A stretch of DNA of 6,025 nucleotides from an uncultured Collinsella sp. (GTDB taxonomy: Bacteria > Actinomycetota > Coriobacteriia > Coriobacteriales > Coriobacteriaceae): positions 1-6,025 of the forward strand of contig CABVCJ010000093.1 of the NCBI GenBank assembly GCA_902496845.1. The letters run 5' to 3'. The notes under the pieces were generated by a model, which ran no database searches, was not told the origin of the DNA, and worked only from the letters and a program-made list of their open reading frames with translations. This document shows, piece after piece, positions 5,425 to 6,025 of this stretch. The position numbers were made by a program, and so were the translations under genes. Position 1 is the first letter of the stretch. Every line of letters starts with the position of its first letter.

Positions 5425-6025
5425 ATGGCAGGAAGACGCGAGAAACTACGCCGCGTAGGGATCATCCCCGAATATCGCGGTTTTACCCCCGACGGCCTTG
5501 CCAGCGGAGATGCCATCGACATGACGGTCGACGAGCTCGAGGTCCTGCGCCTATGCGACCTGGAAGGCCTCAATCAGGAGGAAGTCGCCCAGTGCATGGG
5601 CATTGCCCGCGCCACGGTGGCGGCAATCTGCAGCCGCGCACATCGCAAGGTGGCAAACGCGCTGGTCAATGGACGGTCGATCGTCATCGAAGGCGGCAAT
5701 ATCGCATACTCCCCCATCACCACGACGACGGCCGCATGGCCAGCAAAGGAGGTCGGCACCATGAGGGTGGCAACGACGTACGACAACGGCAACATCTTTA
5801 TGCACTTTGGCCGCAGCGAGCAGTTCAAGATCTATGACATCCAGGACGGCAAGGTGCTCAACGAGCAGGTCGTAGGCACCGGCGGCACCGGTCACGGTGC
5901 ATTGGCAGGTCTGCTTGCCAACGGTGGCGTCGACACGCTCATCTGCGGCGGTATCGGCGGCGGGGCCATCAACGCGCTCGCCCAGGCCGGCATCACGGTC
6001 TATGCGGGCGCCCAGGGCAGCTGCG
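5425..6025 (+). CDS. DUF134 helix-turn-helix / NifX-NifB-type dinitrogenase cofactor domain fusion (3' end outside window)
   Basis: The first 200 residues are visible. Residues about 9-92 are a DUF134 domain: RRVGIIPEYRGFTP (9-22), TVDELEVLRLCDLEGLNQEEVA (34-55), then a sigma-r4-like helix-turn-helix (about 49-75) and the family tail KVANALVNGRSIVIEGGN (75-92). A linker of about 20 residues rich in Thr and Ala follows. From M113 a NifX/NifB/NafY-type domain begins (MRVATTYDNG, then HFGRSEQFKIYDIQDGKV 127-144, GHGALAGLL 156-164 and GGIGGGAINALAQAGI 175-190). It lacks the N-terminal Cys-Arg usually seen in DUF134 (here KLRRV). Proteins of this group are linked to Fe-S or Mo/Fe cluster handling, often near Mrp-type ATPases, but nitrogen fixation need not be implied. 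Start: GGAGGG (5416-5421) lies 3 nt before the ATG. It diverges from thyA. The exact role, probably metal- or cluster-responsive regulation, is inferred. Confidence 0.88.
   Translation, partial: MAGRREKLRRVGIIPEYRGFTPDGLASGDAIDMTVDELEVLRLCDLEGLNQEEVAQCMGIARATVAAICSRAHRKVANALVNGRSIVIEGGNIAYSPITTTTAAWPAKEVGTMRVATTYDNGNIFMHFGRSEQFKIYDIQDGKVLNEQVVGTGGTGHGALAGLLANGGVDTLICGGIGGGAINALAQAGITVYAGAQGSC
5745..5753 (+). promoter_or_regulatory. Perfect Shine-Dalgarno inside the fusion gene, before an in-frame ATG
   Basis: AAAGGAGGT is fully complementary to the 3' end of 16S rRNA and lies 7 nt before ATG 5761-5763. That ATG is codon 113 of the fusion gene and is exactly the first residue of the NifX-like domain. 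It could start a separate NifX-only protein, or be a relic of two genes that fused. In coding terms the stretch only encodes the linker residues Ala-Lys-Glu-Val. Confidence 0.6.

Noticed and set aside
5259..5573. N-terminal extension of thyA up to 5573
   Set aside because: The extension is Arg/Ser-rich, overlaps the divergent DUF134 gene and its operator, and the strong AGGAGGG at 5262-5268 sets the start at 5258.
5352..5895. Alternative frames over the DUF134-NifX gene (plus 5352-5837, minus 5551-5895)
   Set aside because: The frame from 5425 gives two recognisable domains and a good ribosome binding site; the others give Arg-rich or motif-free protein.

Overview
The window looks like ordinary chromosomal DNA of a high-GC anaerobic bacterium. 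The codon use, the GC-rich third positions and the style of the proteins suggest Coriobacteriia (a Collinsella- or Olsenella-like genome). That placement is inferred from the look of the sequence and was not tested by any search. It holds seven protein genes, two of them cut by the window edges. There are no RNA genes, no CRISPR array and no transposase gene, and no gap between genes exceeds about 170 bases.

Layout. (1) Bases 1-721, minus strand: the N-terminal 240 residues of the membrane AAA+ protease FtsH. (2) Divergent from it, at 814-1299 plus: a short cob(I)alamin adenosyltransferase (CobO/BtuR family) that makes adenosyl-corrinoids. (3) Between cobO and the convergent next gene: a long inverted repeat (1310-1375) resembling a REP-type palindrome. 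(4) 1385-2734 minus: a MATE-family multidrug/cation antiporter. (5) 2858-3772 minus: a TrmH/SpoU-family RNA 2'-O-ribose methyltransferase. (6) 3882-5258 minus: a tight two-gene thyA-folA operon (thymidylate synthase then dihydrofolate reductase), in which the folA ribosome binding site overlaps the thyA stop codon. A GC-rich hairpin follows folA. (7) Divergent from thyA, at 5425 to the right edge, plus: a fusion of a DUF134 helix-turn-helix domain with a NifX/NifB-type dinitrogenase-cofactor domain, cut at residue 200.

How the genes work together. thyA and folA form one metabolic unit: ThyA makes dTMP and oxidises methylene-tetrahydrofolate to dihydrofolate, and FolA reduces it back. The other genes look like independent housekeeping or accessory functions in separate transcription units.

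The most interesting part is the right end. The DUF134-NifX gene has a 12-bp perfect palindrome just before its ribosome binding site and a related site 53 bp upstream in the thyA intergenic region. Exactly at the domain boundary it has a perfect in-frame Shine-Dalgarno plus ATG, which could produce a free NifX-like protein from within the fused gene. Smaller oddities are a Gly in place of the usual TM1 Asp in the MATE transporter, and Val-Val in place of the usual Pro-Trp in the DHFR active-site loop. I saw no clear sign of a wholly new system.
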